Assembly (NCBI GenBank): GCA_965202905.1 | Contig: OZ241868.1 | Span: 1,550,001-1,614,000 of the forward strand | Source of the DNA: CAYFYS01 sp965202905 | GTDB lineage: Bacteria; Pseudomonadota; Alphaproteobacteria; MPNO01 | DNA length: 64,000 bases | Reading direction: 5' to 3' | Program-made: the position numbers and the translations under genes | The notes under the pieces: generated by a model | What the model was told of the DNA's origin: nothing | The model's database searches: none | Seen by the model: only the letters and a program-made list of their open reading frames with translations | Shown: positions 61,169-64,000 of the stretch, in pieces | Position numbering within the stretch: position 1 is the first letter of the stretch | How the letters are laid out: each line of letters starts with the position of its first letter

Positions 61169-63451
61169 ATGAGCGTGATCGGCAAGCGCGTTCCCCGCAT
61201 CGAGGACTTCGCGCTGCTCACCGGGCAGGGACGCTTCGCCGATGACGTGAGCTTCCCGGGCCAGGTGCATATGCGGGTGGTGCGCGCGCCGGTGGCGTTC
61301 GGGCGCATCGCCGCGATCGAGATCGCCGGGGCGACGGCGATGCCGGGGGTGGTCGCGATCTGGACCGGCAAGGACGTCGCCGATATCCCGCCGATCGACT
61401 TTCGCCTGTCCCGCGTCGCCGGGCTCGAAGCCTACCGCCAGCCGATCCTCGCCCAGGGCGTGGTGCGCTATGTCGGCGAGCCGGTCGCCCTGGTGTTCGC
61501 CGAGGAGCGCTACCGGGCCGAAGACGCCGCGGAGGCGGTGAGCGTCACGGTGGAGGAGCGCGCGCCCTGCCTCCGCGCGACCGACCCGCCGTCCGAGTTC
61601 GCGCCCGGCCTCGATACCGAAGCCGCGCTGGTGGAAAAATACTACGGCGACCGCGAGGCGGCCTTCGCCCGGGCCGCGGACATCGTCGAGGCCGAGTTCG
61701 CCGTCGGACGCCATTCGGGCGTGCCGCTGGAGACCCGGGGCGCGGTCGCCCGGTACGTCCCGGAGCGGAACCGCATCGAGCTTTACGGCGCCGCCAAGGT
61801 GCCGCACTACAATCGTAACGCCATCGCAGCCATGCTCGGGCTCGGCCGCCGCGACCTGGAGCTGTTCGAAGGCCATGTCGGCGGCGGGTTCGGCGTGCGC
61901 GGCGAGCTCTACCCCGAAGACGTTCTGGCGTGCATCGCCGCCCGGCGGCTCGACCGGCCGGTCAAGTGGATCGAGGACCGGCGCGAGAACCTGCTCGCCA
62001 TGAACCATTCCCGGGATCAGGTACACCGCATCCGCGCCGCGATCGACGAGCGCGGAGTCATCCTCGGGCTTGAGGACGACATCTATTCCGACCAGGGCGC
62101 GTATGTCCGCAGCCACGGCGTGACGGTCGCCGATCTTGCGACCGCGATGCTTGCCGGCCCCTACGCGATGCCCGCGTTCTACGCCGGCGCCCATGTCCGG
62201 CTGACCAACAAGACGCCGGCCGGAACCTACCGGGCGCCCGGACGCTACGAATCGACCTTCGCGCGCGAACGGCTGCTCGATGCGATCGCCCACCGGGTCG
62301 GCATCGACCGCATCGAAATCCGTCGGCGCAACTTCATCCCGGCCGATCGGATGCCGTATTCGCGCTATTTCCAGGCGATGGAGACGCCGGTCCTGATCGA
62401 TTCCGGCCTCTATGAGGATCTCTTCGACCGGTTGCTGGCGATGGTCGATCACGACCGGCTGAGCGCCGACATTGCGGCGCGGCGGGCGCGCGGCGAGCAT
62501 GTCGGCATCGGCTTCGGCTGCTTCGTCGAGAAAAGCGGGCTCGGGCCGTGGGACGATGTTCGCATCGAGATCGGCGGCGATGGCCGGGTGGAAGTCATCA
62601 CCGGCGTCGCCTCGGTCGGCCAAGGCGTCGAGACCGCCATTGCCCAGATCGTCGCCGATGTGCTGGGGATCGACTATGCGGCGATCACCGTCACCCACGG
62701 CCAGACCGACCGGATCGAACGCGGGATGGGCGCCTTCGCCTCGCGGGTCACCGTGGTGACCGGCGCCGCCGCCCACATGGCCGCGAGCACGCTGAAGGAA
62801 GAGCTGATCGGGACCGCCGCGCGGCTGCTGCAATCGCCGCCCGGGACCCTGGAGCTTGCCGACGGAACCGTCCGCGCGGGCGCCGGCGGGCCCTCGGCGC
62901 CGATCGGCGAGAGCGCCGCCGCGCTCGCCCGGGAAAAGGGCGCTGCGAAGGCCACCGCCGAGGCGACCTTCGAGGTCGATCACATGACCTACCCCTACGG
63001 CATTCACCTGGTCGTGCTCGCCGTCGATCCGGAGACCGGCGGGGTCGCGCTGGAACGGTTCGCGGTCGCCTTCGATATCGGCCGGGCGGTAAACCCGATG
63101 CTGATCGAGGGCCAGATCGCCGGCGGGGTCGCCCAGGGTGTCGGCGGCGCGCTCTACGAGGAGTTCCTGTACGATTCGGCCGGCCAGCCCCTGTCGGCGA
63201 GCTTCGTCGACTACCTGCTGCCCGGGATCGACGAGACGCCGCCGATCGACGCACTGATCCGCGAGGACGCGCCGTCGAGGACCAACCCGCTCGGGCTCAA
63301 GGGCGCGGGCGAGGCGGGCATCAATGCGGCCGGCGCGGCGATCGCGTCCGCGATCGACGACGCGATCGGCCGGCCCGGCGCGATCGCCCGGCTGCCGGTC
63401 ACGCCGGCCCGGCTGCTCGCGATCCTGCACGACTCCGGGGGGAAGACCTGA
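61169..63451 (+). CDS. Xanthine dehydrogenase-family molybdopterin subunit
   Basis: 760 residues. Two-domain molybdenum hydroxylase large subunit: RRVARIEDFALLTGQGRFADD at the start, EGHVGGGFGVRGELYPED, TYRAPGRYESTFARERLL, SVGQGVETAIAQI and the catalytic Glu715 in KGAGEAGI. The FAD and iron-sulfur subunits are not present upstream; they may follow the SDR. It would hydroxylate an N-heterocycle or aldehyde. Stop and next ATG share one base. Confidence 0.9.
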   Translation: MSVIGKRVPRIEDFALLTGQGRFADDVSFPGQVHMRVVRAPVAFGRIAAIEIAGATAMPGVVAIWTGKDVADIPPIDFRLSRVAGLEAYRQPILAQGVVRYVGEPVALVFAEERYRAEDAAEAVSVTVEERAPCLRATDPPSEFAPGLDTEAALVEKYYGDREAAFARAADIVEAEFAVGRHSGVPLETRGAVARYVPERNRIELYGAAKVPHYNRNAIAAMLGLGRRDLELFEGHVGGGFGVRGELYPEDVLACIAARRLDRPVKWIEDRRENLLAMNHSRDQVHRIRAAIDERGVILGLEDDIYSDQGAYVRSHGVTVADLATAMLAGPYAMPAFYAGAHVRLTNKTPAGTYRAPGRYESTFARERLLDAIAHRVGIDRIEIRRRNFIPADRMPYSRYFQAMETPVLIDSGLYEDLFDRLLAMVDHDRLSADIAARRARGEHVGIGFGCFVEKSGLGPWDDVRIEIGGDGRVEVITGVASVGQGVETAIAQIVADVLGIDYAAITVTHGQTDRIERGMGAFASRVTVVTGAAAHMAASTLKEELIGTAARLLQSPPGTLELADGTVRAGAGGPSAPIGESAAALAREKGAAKATAEATFEVDHMTYPYGIHLVVLAVDPETGGVALERFAVAFDIGRAVNPMLIEGQIAGGVAQGVGGALYEEFLYDSAGQPLSASFVDYLLPGIDETPPIDALIREDAPSRTNPLGLKGAGEAGINAAGAAIASAIDDAIGRPGAIARLPVTPARLLAILHDSGGKT

Positions 63452-64000
63452 TGGGACGGCTCGACGGCAAGGTGGCGGTGGTCACGGCGGCAGGCGGCGC
63501 GATCGCCGGCGCCGCCGCCCGGCTCTACGGGGCGGAAGGGGCCGCGGTGTGCTGTCTCGACATCGTCGAGGAAACGGTCAACCGGACGGCCGCCGACATC
63601 GAGGCCGCCGGCGGGCGGGCCTTCGCCCGGGTCTGCGACGTCACCGACCCGAACGCGGTCGAGGCGGCAATGAACGAGACCGTCGCGACCTGCGGCAAGC
63701 TCGACACCGTCTTCAGCGCCGCGGCCTATTCCGAACAGCGCCACCGCCTCGCCGACATGCCGCTCGCGATGTGGCGGGCCGTCATCGACGTCAACCTGAC
63801 AGGCATGTTCATCGTCGCCAAATACGCCATCCCCCACATGCAGAAGAACGGCGGCGGCACGTTCGTCCTGGTGTCTTCGACCTACGGCCACATCGGCGCG
63901 GAGGAGCGGCCGGCCTACAACGCCTCCAAGGGCGGGGTGCGGATGCTCGCCAAATCGATCGCCGTCGACTACGCGGCCGACAACATCCGCGCCAACGCGA
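63451..64000 (+). CDS. Short-chain dehydrogenase, right edge cut
   Basis: 183 residues are visible to the window end. Start ATG 63451 shares a base with the upstream TGA. SDR with VTAAGGAIAG in place of the TGxxxGIG motif (Gly-rich but altered), LDIVEE acid for NAD, FSAAAY, and catalytic SSTYGHIGAEERPAYNASKGG. Probably oxidises a hydroxylated product of the molybdenum enzyme. Confidence 0.85.
   Translation, partial: MGRLDGKVAVVTAAGGAIAGAAARLYGAEGAAVCCLDIVEETVNRTAADIEAAGGRAFARVCDVTDPNAVEAAMNETVATCGKLDTVFSAAAYSEQRHRLADMPLAMWRAVIDVNLTGMFIVAKYAIPHMQKNGGGTFVLVSSTYGHIGAEERPAYNASKGGVRMLAKSIAVDYAADNIRANA

Noticed and set aside
1..64000. tRNA or rRNA genes, prophage, integrase, complete IS
   Set aside because: None recognised on either strand.

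Overview
The window is GC-rich DNA with dense genes, short intergenic gaps, many overlapping start/stop codons, Zur/znu zinc control, and TRAP, TTT and ABC uptake systems beside catabolic enzymes. That pattern suggests a free-living or host-associated heterotrophic alphaproteobacterium. Endogenous glycine betaine synthesis from glycine and a BCCT carrier point to a saline, probably marine, habitat. No rRNA, tRNA, CRISPR array or intact transposase was seen. The taxonomic reading is inference.

Layout. 1-2.5 kb: end of an operon with the C-terminal part of a probable SNF2-type helicase followed by an Hsp70/actin-fold ATPase, slightly less GC-rich than its surroundings and possibly the edge of a defence or mobile island. 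2.6-4.9 kb: cupin plus thiamine-diphosphate enzyme. 4.9-12.6 kb (minus): nine-gene operon of an ABC importer (ATPase, binding protein, two permeases), Rieske ferredoxin, a small unknown protein, amidohydrolase, MmgE/PrpD and a PEP-mutase-like lyase. 12.6-13.5 kb: decayed lipoprotein gene between two 67-bp direct repeats. 13.5-20.4 kb: two FMN alpha-hydroxyacid oxidases, two FAH-fold hydrolases, a VOC protein and a second ThDP enzyme, a mandelate-pathway-like logic. 20.4-24.6 kb: two UbiD-type decarboxylases around an SDR. 25.0-28.3 kb: glycine betaine synthesis and BCCT transport. 28.4-36 kb: TTT transporter (binding protein convergent with a TctA-TctB fusion), then a TRAP transporter and a second amidohydrolase. 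36.1-38.2 kb: citryl-CoA-lyase-like protein and MFS carrier. 38.2-38.8 kb: remains of an outer-membrane barrel gene and an IS. 38.8-45.7 kb: DUF1302, DUF1329, Ycf48-like and RND/MMPL operon. 45.7-50.4 kb: P450, two LigB-type dioxygenases and an enoyl-CoA hydratase. 50.4-53.5 kb: znuB-znuC-zur and divergent znuA with a Zur-box-like palindrome. 53.5-64 kb: DUF427-cyclase fusion, amidohydrolase, a broken small-peptide gene, VWA protein, GlcG/HbpS protein, cysteine hydrolase, MetE-like enzyme, cyclase-family hydrolase, molybdenum hydroxylase and a partial SDR.

The most unusual signal is not a gene. Short (9-18 bp) perfect or near-perfect tandem duplications recur in and between genes. In three places (a lipoprotein at 13.04 kb, an IS transposase tail at 38.4-38.6 kb, a 57-residue peptide at 56.65 kb) removing one copy restores an open, sensible reading frame. 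In the UbiD gene at 22.1 kb a 9-bp duplication doubles the start codon. This suggests a common mutational process that makes short direct duplications. Other items of interest are the helicase/Hsp70 pair, a histidine-rich ZnuC tail built from 15-bp repeats, a DUF427-class III cyclase fusion, and the peptide gene whose leader resembles RiPP precursors.
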